Below are positions 1-9,218 of a DNA stretch of 64,000 nucleotides, one piece after another. Origin of the DNA: Parietichytrium sp. I65-24A (lineage: Eukaryota > Sar > Bigyra > Thraustochytrida > Thraustochytriidae); assembly GCA_012862575.1 (NCBI GenBank), contig BLSF01000061.1:1-64000 (forward strand), in the 5' to 3' direction. Under the pieces are notes generated by a model. That model was not told the DNA's origin. It saw nothing but the letters and a program-made list of their open reading frames with translations, and made no database searches. Every line of letters starts with the position of its first letter. The first letter of the stretch is position 1. The position numbers were made by a program, and so were the translations under genes.

Positions 1-210
1 TGCTTGCTACCTGCTGCCTGCTGCTGATGTTGAATAGAGGGTCTGCTGTGTACTCTACTGTGTGCTCAGCTCTGCTCTGCTCTGCTGTGCCGTGCTATGT
101 CAAGCCAAGCAGGTGGAACAAAAAAGAAGCAAAAGGAGCGAAAGGAACGAACGAAGAAAGGAACAACGAACCATATATATGCGTTGCTTGTAGTGAACCT
201 TAATACTAGT

Positions 211-1320
211 ATGGAAATACCTACCGAAATACTAGCCATCGTCCAACCCCCGGCACTCCAAACGGTCGACTTTTTGATTCAAAGTAAATGCTATCCAGAT
301 GGTAGTCGGGAGTTGGAGATCTTGCGGCGCTTTAGACTTGAACTGAGTTCTATTGTTTTAACTGATGAGAAGTGCATAGCATGCGGTGGTAGAAGGAAGA
401 ACACATGTAGAGTAGTTACTGAGACAATTGGTATAAACATCGTCCATTTTCTGATTATGTGCTTTTTTACAGATCTACTAGTCAAAGCGCTATATGATGA
501 CGTCATTTGTAGCAAGTCCCTGACAAGAGGATCCGAACGGCCGAGCGTTCAATTAGTTCAATTGTTAAACCAAACTATAGGATGTACGATAAGAACGGTG
601 AAGGCGGCCATTCAGCAGAAGGGCGGTGAGTCTGAGGAGTTTTTATTAGCAGCATGTGGACCAGAACTAGGTCTACTCTACACGAATGCTCGGGAAAACC
701 ATCCTTACTTTTTGTTTATAAATTACTGTAAGATTTCAACGATCACTTTCGTCCCTCCTCCTTCTCTTTCCATTCCAGGAATGGTAGAGAACATCTTATA
801 TGCATACTCGTTGTCAACAGAGGCGGATTTTGAGTTGTTGCTTACCATTTCCTCGTCCTTTTTATGGATGTTCTCAAGGCGATCTTTACATACTGCGTTA
901 GTGTCCAGTACTGGTGTGATTCTTGGGAAGAACATCTTATTGAACGAGTTAATGTATCGACCAGGGTCTACGACTGCAACGGCTTATTCGGTGTTTCTGT
1001 TCATTAATGCCTATCTATTGGTAATCTCGACAATTGAAGGCCTCTATTTTGAATTTATTAGCGAAAAGAGATATGTCCGAATTGAATTAATACACCCGGA
1101 AACAAAATTAATTGAGAATGTATATGAGCGGAAAGGAAAGCTCTACCGAAAGAAGGTCACAGAAACGGGGGAGGTCAAGATGGTGCCTTTGACTATTTCT
1201 AAAACATCATCTTCTTCCCTTTCCCAGAACTTGTTTTACTATTTCACCATGCTACAGTTTATTGCACGGACGGGGTTCAGAGTGGGCCTGGAAATCCACA
1301 AGGAAAGAAAAAAGTATTAG
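211..1320 (+). CDS. Hypothetical protein, 369 aa, possible membrane segments
   Basis: I do not recognise this protein. The start at 211 is chosen because it follows a TATATA stretch at 172-179; an in-frame ATG at 97 lies upstream of that box. The N-terminal third holds a Cys pair cluster (CIACGG followed by another Cys) that might bind metal. Hydrophobic stretches occur near residues 105-125 and again around residues 280-310, so membrane association is possible. The C-terminus is basic. The stop codon is part of a TTAGGG-type repeat shared with the convergent gene to the right. Confidence 0.6.
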   Translation: MEIPTEILAIVQPPALQTVDFLIQSKCYPDGSRELEILRRFRLELSSIVLTDEKCIACGGRRKNTCRVVTETIGINIVHFLIMCFFTDLLVKALYDDVICSKSLTRGSERPSVQLVQLLNQTIGCTIRTVKAAIQQKGGESEEFLLAACGPELGLLYTNARENHPYFLFINYCKISTITFVPPPSLSIPGMVENILYAYSLSTEADFELLLTISSSFLWMFSRRSLHTALVSSTGVILGKNILLNELMYRPGSTTATAYSVFLFINAYLLVISTIEGLYFEFISEKRYVRIELIHPETKLIENVYERKGKLYRKKVTETGEVKMVPLTISKTSSSSLSQNLFYYFTMLQFIARTGFRVGLEIHKERKKY

Positions 1321-1331
1321 GGTTAGGGTTC
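1316..1331. repeat. Telomere-like (TTAGGG)2 between convergent genes
   Basis: Two TTAGGG units lie exactly between two convergent genes. They supply the TAG stop of the plus-strand gene and, read in reverse, the TAA stop of the minus-strand gene. The same motif recurs at 32748, 43988, 46535 and 51036. Confidence 0.8.
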
Positions 1332-1919
1332 ACGGAGAAGCATTGCAAACTGCTCAGGTGAATGAATAATCAATTTTTCAAGAACTGGATGTTCTGTAAA
1401 CAGTTTGTTGGGATTGTCTCTAAACAAAATGACGCCTTTTTGGGGTAAGATCGAAGCGACAATATTGTTGTCCACAACAACGTTGATGGCCCCTCCAGTA
1501 GTAGTAGAAGCTATAATCACCATAGCACTAGAACGCTGCAGATTCAAATTTGTCTGGTGCTGCTGGTGGTATGAGATGAGGTCGTGAAAGAATCGGTGAT
1601 AAATCCTCATCTCGTGCGCATGATGGTATATGTAGTAGAGCTCCTTAAGAAAGCCAGTTTCATCACTGCTATCTATTAAATAGAGGAGGTTCGGCGACTG
1701 GTGAATGGCGTGGTTTGCAGAGGTGATTGACCAAAGGAGCTCCTCTTTTGTGAGGAGAGAGGAAGAACAGCAGCGCGCAAAATGAAATGCGTCCAGAAGA
1801 ACGTTTCTGAGATCTGCTTCTTTTGACTCGAACGATTGAGAGAGATTCCAAAAATCAAACTCTGTCAAGAATGGAGCAATGTTCTGAAGGAGGATATGCA
1901 TATAGGCATGAGGAGGCAT
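1323..1919 (-). CDS. Hypothetical protein, 198 aa
   Basis: No family is recognised. The N-terminal 45 residues are helical and Leu/Phe-rich and have a weak F-box-like feel, which I would not rely on. The middle is rich in His, Tyr and Ser, and the C-terminal part carries a run of Val/Ile strands. The start ATG at 1919 is 32 bases from the divergent trypsin gene, so both must use the short AT-rich space (TTATAG at 1921-1926). It ends within the telomere-like repeat. Confidence 0.6.
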   Translation of the reverse strand: MPPHAYMHILLQNIAPFLTEFDFWNLSQSFESKEADLRNVLLDAFHFARCCSSSLLTKEELLWSITSANHAIHQSPNLLYLIDSSDETGFLKELYYIYHHAHEMRIYHRFFHDLISYHQQHQTNLNLQRSSAMVIIASTTTGGAINVVVDNNIVASILPQKGVILFRDNPNKLFTEHPVLEKLIIHSPEQFAMLLREP

Positions 1920-1951
1920 TTTATAGTTTTATTAGATAATTCAAAGAAGGG

Positions 1952-2914
1952 ATGTATATCTCCAAAAGTTCTTTCTTATCCTTCCTCCTCCTCGCTCTCT
2001 CAGGGACGTCTAGTACCACCGCGACCACCACCAAGATAATCAACGGTGTCGCAGTGGATACCGAAACACTCAGTGCACCATGGATGGTTTCGGTGCAGCT
2101 CAAGAATAAAAAGCACTATTGCGGTGGGACTTATGTCGGTGGGGGCAAGTACATTTTGACTGCGCGCCACTGTACAGTTGGAGCGCTTCCGCCAACGCGC
2201 GTGATGGTCGGGTCCATCAAACTGAGTGGTACAGATTCCAATAGGAAGTACATTAAAGTCCGGCGCGTTCACTATTTCCCAGACGATAGCAAGTATGACA
2301 TTGCGATCCTGGAGCTCGCGACGAGCGTTCCTACCACTATCTCACCCGTTCAGCTCGTTCGGAAAAACGAGGAGGAAGATGTAGAAGAATACACAATTCT
2401 CGGTTGGGGTAATACTCTTTATGGCATTGCTAGTTCCTCCTCGTCCGTTCTTCAGATGGCCAATGTGCCACCGGCGAGTGACGAAGATTGCGAAAAGGTC
2501 TATGGTAGCTATTACTTTAACAAAGACTACAGCACCTGTGCTGGATATGGATCGCCGTCTAACACGGACTTGACCCCGAATCAGGTGAGCGACACTTGTC
2601 AAGGCGACAGTGGTGGGCCATTACTCCTGAGTGCGGGAGGAGAAGGAGGAGGAGGAGTTTTGAATCAAACTGGAGTCACCTCGTTCGGGTACCGTTGTGG
2701 TGTAGTTGGACGGTACGGTGTATACACTAAATTTACAGACGCGTTTTTTGATTGGCTCTCTGAAACTTTTCAGTTGACCTTTTTGTCAGAGGAAGAGGAA
2801 GAAGAAGAAACCAAGTTGGATTGTTCAATTTACAATCGAAAGAAAGCCCAATGCAAATCGAATAAAAAGGTTTGTAAATGGAAACGTAAACAGAAGAAAT
2901 GTCAGAATCGATAA
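1952..2914 (+). CDS. Secreted trypsin-like serine protease (S1 family)
   Basis: This is a complete chymotrypsin-fold protease of 320 residues. A signal peptide covers about residues 1-20. The mature enzyme should begin at IINGV (residues 29-33), after a short propeptide ending in Lys. The triad is visible: His73 in LTARHC, Asp116 in YDIAIL and Ser220 in CQGDSGGP. Asp214, six before the serine, predicts cleavage after Arg/Lys. Beyond the catalytic domain there is an acidic Glu run, then about 32 Lys/Cys-rich residues with four cysteines, which could bind polyanions or form a small disulfide knot. No intron is seen. A secreted trypsin is unusual for a large DNA virus and suggests capture from a host; roles in entry, spread or extracellular processing are inference. 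Confidence 0.95.
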   Translation: MYISKSSFLSFLLLALSGTSSTTATTTKIINGVAVDTETLSAPWMVSVQLKNKKHYCGGTYVGGGKYILTARHCTVGALPPTRVMVGSIKLSGTDSNRKYIKVRRVHYFPDDSKYDIAILELATSVPTTISPVQLVRKNEEEDVEEYTILGWGNTLYGIASSSSSVLQMANVPPASDEDCEKVYGSYYFNKDYSTCAGYGSPSNTDLTPNQVSDTCQGDSGGPLLLSAGGEGGGGVLNQTGVTSFGYRCGVVGRYGVYTKFTDAFFDWLSETFQLTFLSEEEEEEETKLDCSIYNRKKAQCKSNKKVCKWKRKQKKCQNR

Positions 2915-2931
2915 TTTTAGAAATGAATGAA

Positions 2932-4428
2932 TCAATTTATCACAGGTTCGCTTGGTATTTTTTTGTTGACGCGAAACTGAAACGAGTGTCTAAAAGTAAA
3001 CAGCATCAGATCCATGACTTCAAGTCCATGAGGAATGGGTGCTCGAAAAACTGGCCATGAACCCGAGACGGTCATTCCTTCGCTTTCAAGTTTGGTGACC
3101 TTTACTCTTCGCAACACGTGCAGATGCCTCTTCTTGCCTTTGGTTGCGGCTGCTGCGGCTTCGGCTTGCTGTTGCTGCTTCTGTTTGAACTCAATTGACA
3201 CATCCAACTCTAAAATGTGCTGAATGCAAATGATAAAGTTTTCCGTCGACTCCCAGGACTTGAAGAAGCTCTTCCCGCCATCGTGGAGGGACTCTCTGAC
3301 CAAGCTTCTGAATGCGTTGCGTACATGCTTGGGGAGTTTGAAGTTATGAAAGACTTTGAAGCAAAAGTCATGAACAATAAGCATGAGCACCACTGCCTCA
3401 TTACTGTGTGCATGTTGGTTGTAATATTCTCTGGTAAGTTTCCCCTGCACATATTTCTCCACGTATTTGGAAAGAGGAGCAGATTGATCGATCAGCATCA
3501 GAAGGTTATTGGAAAGGAAAAACTCCCCTGCGAAACGTAGTACCGGAAACGCTTCAATGATGCCAGTGTAGGAGGATGAGGAGAAAGTAGTACGCTTGGC
3601 GTTTTGGTGGATTTGTTCAAGTCCATTGATGACAAATTTCATCACATTGATTGAGGCTCGCTCCACAAACTCTTTTGATGTGAGAATGTTCTTTTCGTCG
3701 CTGCTGCTTTTGCATTCTTTGATTGCTCTATTCATACACGACGCAAAAGTCTGGTAGAGAAGAGATGGTTTGCCCGGTTTCCGCTGCAGTTGGCCATTGG
3801 AAAATGATCGGATTTTCTCGTTCAACTCTTTGACATGCTTAGATGCTGGCTGTTCAAGTCCAATCAGTTCACTGTACGAGACACCACGTGTAGCAACGTA
3901 CTGGAACATTCCCAGCATCATCATACTCACATCGATCGGTAGTGGGCGGGCAAACCATGGTGAACGTGCCGCATGATGGTAATTATTACCACACATGTCC
4001 ACTACCCTTTCGAATTGTGTGAGGAAGACCTGAGCCATGTCGTCTCCAGATTTAGAGGCGATGAAATTGTTCACGTTCCTCGTTTCTCCTGGAAGGAAAA
4101 CGTCCCACCATGTCGAATGCGTTTCCAAGACGGCCTGATTGCAAGTAATCATGCTAATAATATCCGTGTAAGCAAATTTGAGAAACATCTCCGTGTTTCG
4201 ATCATCATCCTTCAGCAACCTGAGAAAATGACCAGCCAAAGTGCCCATGCTTTTTCCTTCCTCCGTTTTCCATCGTTTCACAGATGTTGACGTGAAAGCA
4301 TCAGGAGTAGCAATGAATTTTCTTTTCATCGCTGTCGGTGCTTGCTTGCTTTCTATTGCTGCTCCCGCGGCTGCTCCCGCGGTTACTCCTGCTTCTCCTG
4401 CAACCATCCCAAAATCAGGAGGCAACAT
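2932..4428 (-). CDS. Paralogous family A protein, 498 aa
   Basis: This protein is clearly related to the neighbouring 690-residue protein (4795-6867). Shared blocks include KPGKPSLLYQTFAS against KAGKPTMPYQVFAS, LPIDVSMMM against LPIDASMML, MLIVHDFCFKVFH against MLIVHDYCFKVFH, and a C-terminal HSFQFRV against HSFAFHL. It is probably alpha-helical. An Ala-rich N-terminus precedes the domain, and a Gln/Ala-rich run near residue 420 is CAG-coded. A third, shorter relative may be the 258-residue protein at 58356. I know no function; tandem duplication suggests a lineage-specific family. Confidence 0.8.
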   Translation of the reverse strand: MLPPDFGMVAGEAGVTAGAAAGAAIESKQAPTAMKRKFIATPDAFTSTSVKRWKTEEGKSMGTLAGHFLRLLKDDDRNTEMFLKFAYTDIISMITCNQAVLETHSTWWDVFLPGETRNVNNFIASKSGDDMAQVFLTQFERVVDMCGNNYHHAARSPWFARPLPIDVSMMMLGMFQYVATRGVSYSELIGLEQPASKHVKELNEKIRSFSNGQLQRKPGKPSLLYQTFASCMNRAIKECKSSSDEKNILTSKEFVERASINVMKFVINGLEQIHQNAKRTTFSSSSYTGIIEAFPVLRFAGEFFLSNNLLMLIDQSAPLSKYVEKYVQGKLTREYYNQHAHSNEAVVLMLIVHDFCFKVFHNFKLPKHVRNAFRSLVRESLHDGGKSFFKSWESTENFIICIQHILELDVSIEFKQKQQQQAEAAAAATKGKKRHLHVLRRVKVTKLESEGMTVSGSWPVFRAPIPHGLEVMDLMLFTFRHSFQFRVNKKIPSEPVIN

Positions 4429-4484
4429 CTTGAAGTAAATCCCTTCTGTCTTCGATCATTCGGTGTCTGCTGCAAGGAAGGTTT

Positions 4485-4590
4485 CGGTGACTCGACTGGT
4501 GGTCAATCTGGTGACTCGACTTGTGACTCAACTGGTGGTCAATCTGGTGACTCGACTTGTAACTCAACTGGTGGCTCAACTGGTTGTATG
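4485..4590. repeat. Short tandem repeat, unit about 36 bp
   Basis: Units built on GGTGGTCAATCTGGTGACTC alternate with CTTGTGACTCAACT, about two and a half copies, in the gap between the family A genes. Long plus-strand reading frames here are by-products of the repeat. The gap (4429-4794) also holds a half-degenerate inverted repeat and a (GATACC)n run near 4711-4745. I see no gene in it. Confidence 0.7.
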
Positions 4591-4645
4591 GTGGGACATG
4601 GAGGAATTATTAATACGACAACGTCTGTCGGTGAGAGAAGCAGTG

Positions 4646-4715
4646 AAACTACCGTTTGAATCACCCGTCCCAAAAGAAAGAAAAAAATCGTTGATTCCAA
4701 TGGTGGTTTCACCGA
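4646..4715. repeat. Inverted repeat of the GAAACCACC/GGTGGTTTC type
   Basis: The right arm at 4693-4714 reads TGATTCCAATGGTGGTTTCA. The left arm near 4648 is a degenerate match in the opposite orientation. It is the first of at least five such elements in the window. Confidence 0.6.
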
Positions 4716-4794
4716 TACCGATACCGATACCGATACCCATACCAACGATCGAACAAACGTGTGTTCGTTCTCAATGAGAAATGTTTCTTTTTAG

Positions 4795-6867
4795 TTATAC
4801 AGTAAGGTCGTTCGTTGTGGTTTTCTTCATGAGATGAAATGCAAACGAGTGCCGGTAGTTAAACAATGTAAACTCAACGAGCTGCTGGAGATGGGGTAAA
4901 TCGAACGATAGTTTTGGCGGGAGTTTCAGTATAGGGTAACTGACAAGAACGTTGAAGGCCATTTGATTCTCAGGGTCACGTTCCAAAAGCACTTTGCATA
5001 TGGTCAAAGTGCTTCGACGTTTGGTTGGTGCTTCAGGATCTTCCTTTGGCATCATGTTGTATGCAATGTCCAACCCCAAAATATGACGAAGGCACGTGAC
5101 GAATGACTCCAACATCGGCCGTTGGAGATTATAAAGAAACTCATCTTTCTCGGCGGTGCAATTATTGTGCCAATAATGCACAAGATCACCGAAAGCCTTT
5201 TCGACCCGTTTATGGATATGTGCCCCGTGGAATACCTTGAAGCAATAGTCATGCACGATGAGCATGAACACTGCTGCTGCTTTGGAGTCATTGTGTTTGC
5301 AGAACCATTTGTTAATTTTATTGGGCACAATCTTCGAAATGATTTCTGACTTGTGCGCGGTTTGTTTGATCAATTGCGCAAGATCCGCCCGTGAAATGAA
5401 ATCAATGGCAAATCGAAGGGGTATAATTGCTTCAATCAAAGCAGTGACTGGTTTCCTGGACGAAAATGTCTCATGTACTACGAAATCACCCAACTTGTAG
5501 ACATTTTTGATACAATGGATCACCGTCTTCATTGCATTCCCGCAACATGCATGCCTGAAAACTTTGGATTTGAGTAGTTCAACCGACATACGGTTAAACC
5601 CGGCTGGTGATGCAATGACTTCTTTGATGCTCTTGTTCACAATGCTCGCAAACACTTGGTATGGCATGGTTGGCTTTCCAGCTTTGGGTACGAATCCCAC
5701 GTCAAGCTCAAGAAGTGATGCGTTGAGATCCTTTGCATGACTTGCACTTACATCAATGTCAATGAGATCTTTGAATGGTTTCGTGCAATGGAGGTACTGT
5801 GTCAGCAAGATCAACATCATGCTTGCATCTATGGGTAGATTCGACACAAACCAAGCAGAACGAGCAGAAATATGGTGATAGTCGTCATGCAAATCAATCA
5901 ACTTTCGAAAATGGCGCAACATGAAATGTGCAGTGTCCCCGTATTTGGAATCAATGTCCCGCTCCAGATGCCGATCACCTCCGCGGAAAAAAATATCAAG
6001 CCATGGTTTCGAGTCTTCTAGTGTGGCCGAGTTGCTGGTGACCATACCGACAATTTCCGAGTAGACGAGGTAAACCGTACTTTTGTACTCATTGTCAATG
6101 GCTTTTATTGACTCCATTTTGTCTTCCAACACCGGCTCGTCCATGTCATCAATGTCGTAAAAACGTGCCAATGCATTCTTGATCCGTTGCATGTTGAATG
6201 GTTTGTATTTGAACTTGGAGCAAAATAATATGGCTCTTTTTTTCTTCGGCGAGGTTGCGTCGCTGGCCGGAGTGCGGGACTTTTTTCCTTCAGCGATATT
6301 TTCAGCACTCTTTCGAGACTTTTTCAATTTCGGTTCGGTCAAGTTTTTCCTCTGTGCACTGTGTGTCCGTTTGGGACGTCTATTAGGTGTCGCAGGCCCA
6401 GAGCGAATGGATAACAACTCTTCTTCCACCTCATCATCGGTAGTATCTTCTTCCCCCTCCTCCTCCTCCTCCTCCTCCTCCTCGTGAGCGGGTGACGATA
6501 CTTTTCCTCTTCGACTCTTGGAGTCGCGGCGAAGGACAGGTGAACCTACCATCTGCTTACCCTTTCCCCTTGTAGTTGGTACAGAATAGTCACTGTCCTC
6601 ACCTTCGTCGTAGTCGTCGTCGTCCTCACTGCTGTCACTCTCCTTTTCTTCATCATCCTTTGTATCAGCAACATCGTCCTCGCTGCTGTCACTCTCCTTT
6701 TCGTCTTCATCCTTTGCCTCAGCAACAGGAGCACCCAATTGCTCGTCCTCGATGCTGTCACTCTCCTTTTCGTCCTCATCCTTCGCAGCAGCAGCAGCAA
6801 CCAGTTGCTCATCGTCTTCATCGTCAGTTTCAAGATCGATGGCGCGTTCTTCGTGTTTGTTGCTCAT
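4795..6867 (-). CDS. Paralogous family A protein with acidic N-terminus, 690 aa
   Basis: The N-terminal 200 residues are low-complexity: Asp/Glu/Ser blocks repeated about four times, then a Glu run, then a Lys/Arg/Ser/Pro region that looks like nuclear localisation signals. The remaining 480 residues match the adjacent 498-residue protein throughout. An acidic-plus-basic tail on a conserved helical domain would suit a chromatin- or DNA-associated protein, but this is inference. The ATG at 6867 follows a pyrimidine-rich leader. Confidence 0.8.
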   Translation of the reverse strand: MSNKHEERAIDLETDDEDDEQLVAAAAAKDEDEKESDSIEDEQLGAPVAEAKDEDEKESDSSEDDVADTKDDEEKESDSSEDDDDYDEGEDSDYSVPTTRGKGKQMVGSPVLRRDSKSRRGKVSSPAHEEEEEEEEEGEEDTTDDEVEEELLSIRSGPATPNRRPKRTHSAQRKNLTEPKLKKSRKSAENIAEGKKSRTPASDATSPKKKRAILFCSKFKYKPFNMQRIKNALARFYDIDDMDEPVLEDKMESIKAIDNEYKSTVYLVYSEIVGMVTSNSATLEDSKPWLDIFFRGGDRHLERDIDSKYGDTAHFMLRHFRKLIDLHDDYHHISARSAWFVSNLPIDASMMLILLTQYLHCTKPFKDLIDIDVSASHAKDLNASLLELDVGFVPKAGKPTMPYQVFASIVNKSIKEVIASPAGFNRMSVELLKSKVFRHACCGNAMKTVIHCIKNVYKLGDFVVHETFSSRKPVTALIEAIIPLRFAIDFISRADLAQLIKQTAHKSEIISKIVPNKINKWFCKHNDSKAAAVFMLIVHDYCFKVFHGAHIHKRVEKAFGDLVHYWHNNCTAEKDEFLYNLQRPMLESFVTCLRHILGLDIAYNMMPKEDPEAPTKRRSTLTICKVLLERDPENQMAFNVLVSYPILKLPPKLSFDLPHLQQLVEFTLFNYRHSFAFHLMKKTTTNDLTV

Positions 6868-7129
6868 TTTTCTTCCAACCTTGCGTCTCGTTCTCTCTCT
6901 CTCTCCCGCGCGCTTCGTACCCGCTCACTCGCGCTCCATACACCCACCACCTTTCAAAGTGAACGTCTCGTTCTCGTTCTCGTTTGGTGACTGTTGCTCA
7001 CACGGTGGTGGTTGGGTTGTGACTGAGCTCTGCAGTGTTTATAACACAAGTGAGGGGAGAAGATTATAAAAAATTACTAAACATATTTAGTAAATACAGA
7101 TTATATACATAATTGTTACTAGACAGCTA
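6868..7129. other. Intergenic leader region without a gene
   Basis: This region holds CT-rich leader sequence for the minus-strand 690-residue gene and an AT-rich tract with TATAAAAA near 7065. The tract lies close to the 3' end of the next minus-strand gene, so it may serve its termination or polyadenylation. I see no open reading frame worth calling. Confidence 0.5.
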
Positions 7130-9076
7130 CTAACCGACTTTGGGAGCAGAGCAAACTTTCTCGCACTCTTGGAAATGGTGATAAAAATCTTGGTCCATAA
7201 TGAACTTGCCATCTCCGTTCCCAGTCTTGTGCCACTCGTCGACAAGTATTTTCAAATGCCGTTGATGTCCTTGAACATTTTCAACGTCATGACGGTAGAG
7301 TAAAAAGAGGATGGAAGCATTCCATTGAGTGAGTCCAGTGACATCCTCTAGTAATTCATCGATTCGAAAGTACTTTTCAGGTGAGAAAACCTTTGCTAAC
7401 ACGTCCGGTAAACAAATGTTCTCCATAAAGTATGAGAGGGACACGAATTGGGGCTGTGATATTGATGGTACAGGTGCTGATGTTGTTACTGCTACTGGCG
7501 CTTGTTGCCCCTCTTCTTCCTCCACTACCACCTTCTCCTCCTCTGATTGATGTGTAGCTGTAAAAACAATAGGCGCTGCCTCTTTGACGACCTCTTGTAG
7601 TGCTACTGCCTGCTTCTCCTCCTCCTTCTTCTTCTTCTTCTTCGTCTGCTGCTTTTCTTCACCAGATTCGTTCTTCCTCTTCCTCTTCTGAACCTCAGGC
7701 TGTTGCTGCTTCTTAAGTTTAATTGATTCAATCATCAAAAGCTCCTGCTCATCTAACGTTTGATTCTCCTGACTTGATGATGTTTGCTGCCTCTCCGTTA
7801 TGCAATCATCAGGTTTAATACTTGACTCATGAACTATTGACTCGTTGCTTTCGGTTACCTCCAGACCTTGCATTTCTTGTTCTGGATCTGTCATCTGCCG
7901 ATGTTCCTCTTGCTTCTCTGACTCTCGTTCATCTACTTGCTGTTGGTCAGACTCTTTTATTCTCTCCGAATGTCGCTCTGCCAGATGCTCTGGTACTTCT
8001 CTTCTGACAATGACATGTTCCTCATTTTGATCTTGGACATGTGTCGAAAACCGGTCCACTGTCTCCATCGTTTCTTGCTGCCTTGGAGTCTCCGTATCTA
8101 GAAATCCAAACACCGTCATTCCTTTCAATAACTGTGCGTTCTGATATGGGCATGAATGAGATCGACTATAGTATGACATAGGGGAGATATAGCTTTCCGA
8201 TTTCTTTTCTCCCGGTTTTGTCCCATTCATATCGCTTGGTTCCGTAGCAAAACTATTGGATTGGTTGTCATCGATTCCATAAAGTTCATCCAAAGATGCA
8301 AGAGAAATGGGGATCGATAAAGAATTCCCTGAATCAAGGCCATCCACTAAAACTGAGGGCGGTTCTTCAGGTGTCTCTTTGTTCCATGTAATCCCGTCTT
8401 TATTCCCATCACTACTGTTAGGTGACAGTGTGTTTCCCGTCTTTTCCGATGAAAGCACGTCGTCCTCGTATCCGAAAATGTCGTTCAGAGAATTTACCAT
8501 TGCCTTCCCATCGAGGCTTTCTGGTGTGATATTGTTCATTGTGATCCTCTCAACCCTCGCTCGCAATCGCTGCTGCTCAAGTCTGCGCTTGATGTTGATG
8601 ACGGTTGCACGACTGCTTGCGCGACTGCCTGCGTGACTGCTTGCGCGACTGCTTGCGCGACTGCTTGCGCGACTGCCTGCGTGACTGCTTGCGCGACTGC
8701 TTGCGCCACTGGTTGCGCGACTGCTGCTGACGATGTTGTGACGACTGCTCGCGCCACTGGTTGCGCCACTGTTAGGGCCACTGCTGCTGACGATGTTGTG
8801 ACGACTGCTCGCGCCACTGTTCGCGCCACTGTTCGCGCCACTGGTTGCGCCACTGGTTGCGCGACTGCTGCTGACGATGTTGTGACGACTGCTTTCGCGA
8901 CTGCTTGCGCGATTGCTTGCGCGATTGCTTGCGCGACTGCTCTCTTGCCGATCTGTCCCACCACCGTTCTGCGCTGCTACTGTCGATGTAACCACCGTCG
9001 TCGCAACTGCCCTTGTCCTCGCCGTCTCCGTTGGCACCCCAGTCCCCGTGTGGTCAATGTTTCGAGTTTGAAGCAT
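7130..9076 (-). CDS. Ser/Arg/Ala-repeat protein, 648 aa
   Basis: Residues about 45-165 are a long repeat of S-R-A-S and S-G-A-S type units with interspersed HNIVSSS, encoded by a 12-base DNA repeat. The middle is Gln/Glu-rich with a Lys-rich run (nuclear localisation-like). The last 110 residues look like a folded domain (FVSLSYFMENICLPDV onward) that I cannot assign. The RS-like repeat resembles SR-type RNA-binding or nucleoprotein tails in composition only. The same DNA repeat unit recurs at 62690-62745. Confidence 0.75.
   Translation of the reverse strand: MLQTRNIDHTGTGVPTETARTRAVATTVVTSTVAAQNGGGTDRQESSRASNRASNRASSRESSRHNIVSSSRATSGATSGANSGANSGASSRHNIVSSSGPNSGATSGASSRHNIVSSSRATSGASSRASSHAGSRASSRASSRASSHAGSRASSRATVINIKRRLEQQRLRARVERITMNNITPESLDGKAMVNSLNDIFGYEDDVLSSEKTGNTLSPNSSDGNKDGITWNKETPEEPPSVLVDGLDSGNSLSIPISLASLDELYGIDDNQSNSFATEPSDMNGTKPGEKKSESYISPMSYYSRSHSCPYQNAQLLKGMTVFGFLDTETPRQQETMETVDRFSTHVQDQNEEHVIVRREVPEHLAERHSERIKESDQQQVDERESEKQEEHRQMTDPEQEMQGLEVTESNESIVHESSIKPDDCITERQQTSSSQENQTLDEQELLMIESIKLKKQQQPEVQKRKRKNESGEEKQQTKKKKKKEEEKQAVALQEVVKEAAPIVFTATHQSEEEKVVVEEEEGQQAPVAVTTSAPVPSISQPQFVSLSYFMENICLPDVLAKVFSPEKYFRIDELLEDVTGLTQWNASILFLLYRHDVENVQGHQRHLKILVDEWHKTGNGDGKFIMDQDFYHHFQECEKVCSAPKVG
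8585..8945. repeat. Coding minisatellite, core ACTGCTTGCGCG
   Basis: About 30 copies of a 12-base unit (GCGCGACTGCTT and variants with CACTGGTT) form higher-order blocks that include GCTGCTGACGATGTTGTGAC, itself repeated three times. It encodes the Ser/Arg/Ala repeat of the minus-strand gene. On the plus strand it is also open (Thr/Ala/Cys repeats), which I treat as a by-product. Confidence 0.85.
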
Positions 9077-9218
9077 TTTTCTTCTTCCGGAGAGGTCCGC
9101 TCACGTTGCACATACACACACAAGTGCCCTCAGTCCAGTCCCGCTTACTCGCTTTTTGACCCTCCGTGAGAGAGAAGAAAAAAAATGTTGATCATAGGGT
9201 TTATCATAATTAAAATAC

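Noticed and set aside
1323-1919. F-box protein
   Set aside because: Only a faint resemblance in the first 45 residues; the key Leu-Pro pattern is not convincing.
4342-4777. Two overlapping forward frames of about 105 codons
   Set aside because: They consist of the 36-bp repeat and the GATACC run read in different frames, with no domain and no promoter.
8633-9169. 178-codon Thr/Ala/Cys-repeat frame on the plus strand
   Set aside because: It is the complement of the coding 12-mer repeat of the Ser/Arg protein, whose non-repeat ends look like real protein.
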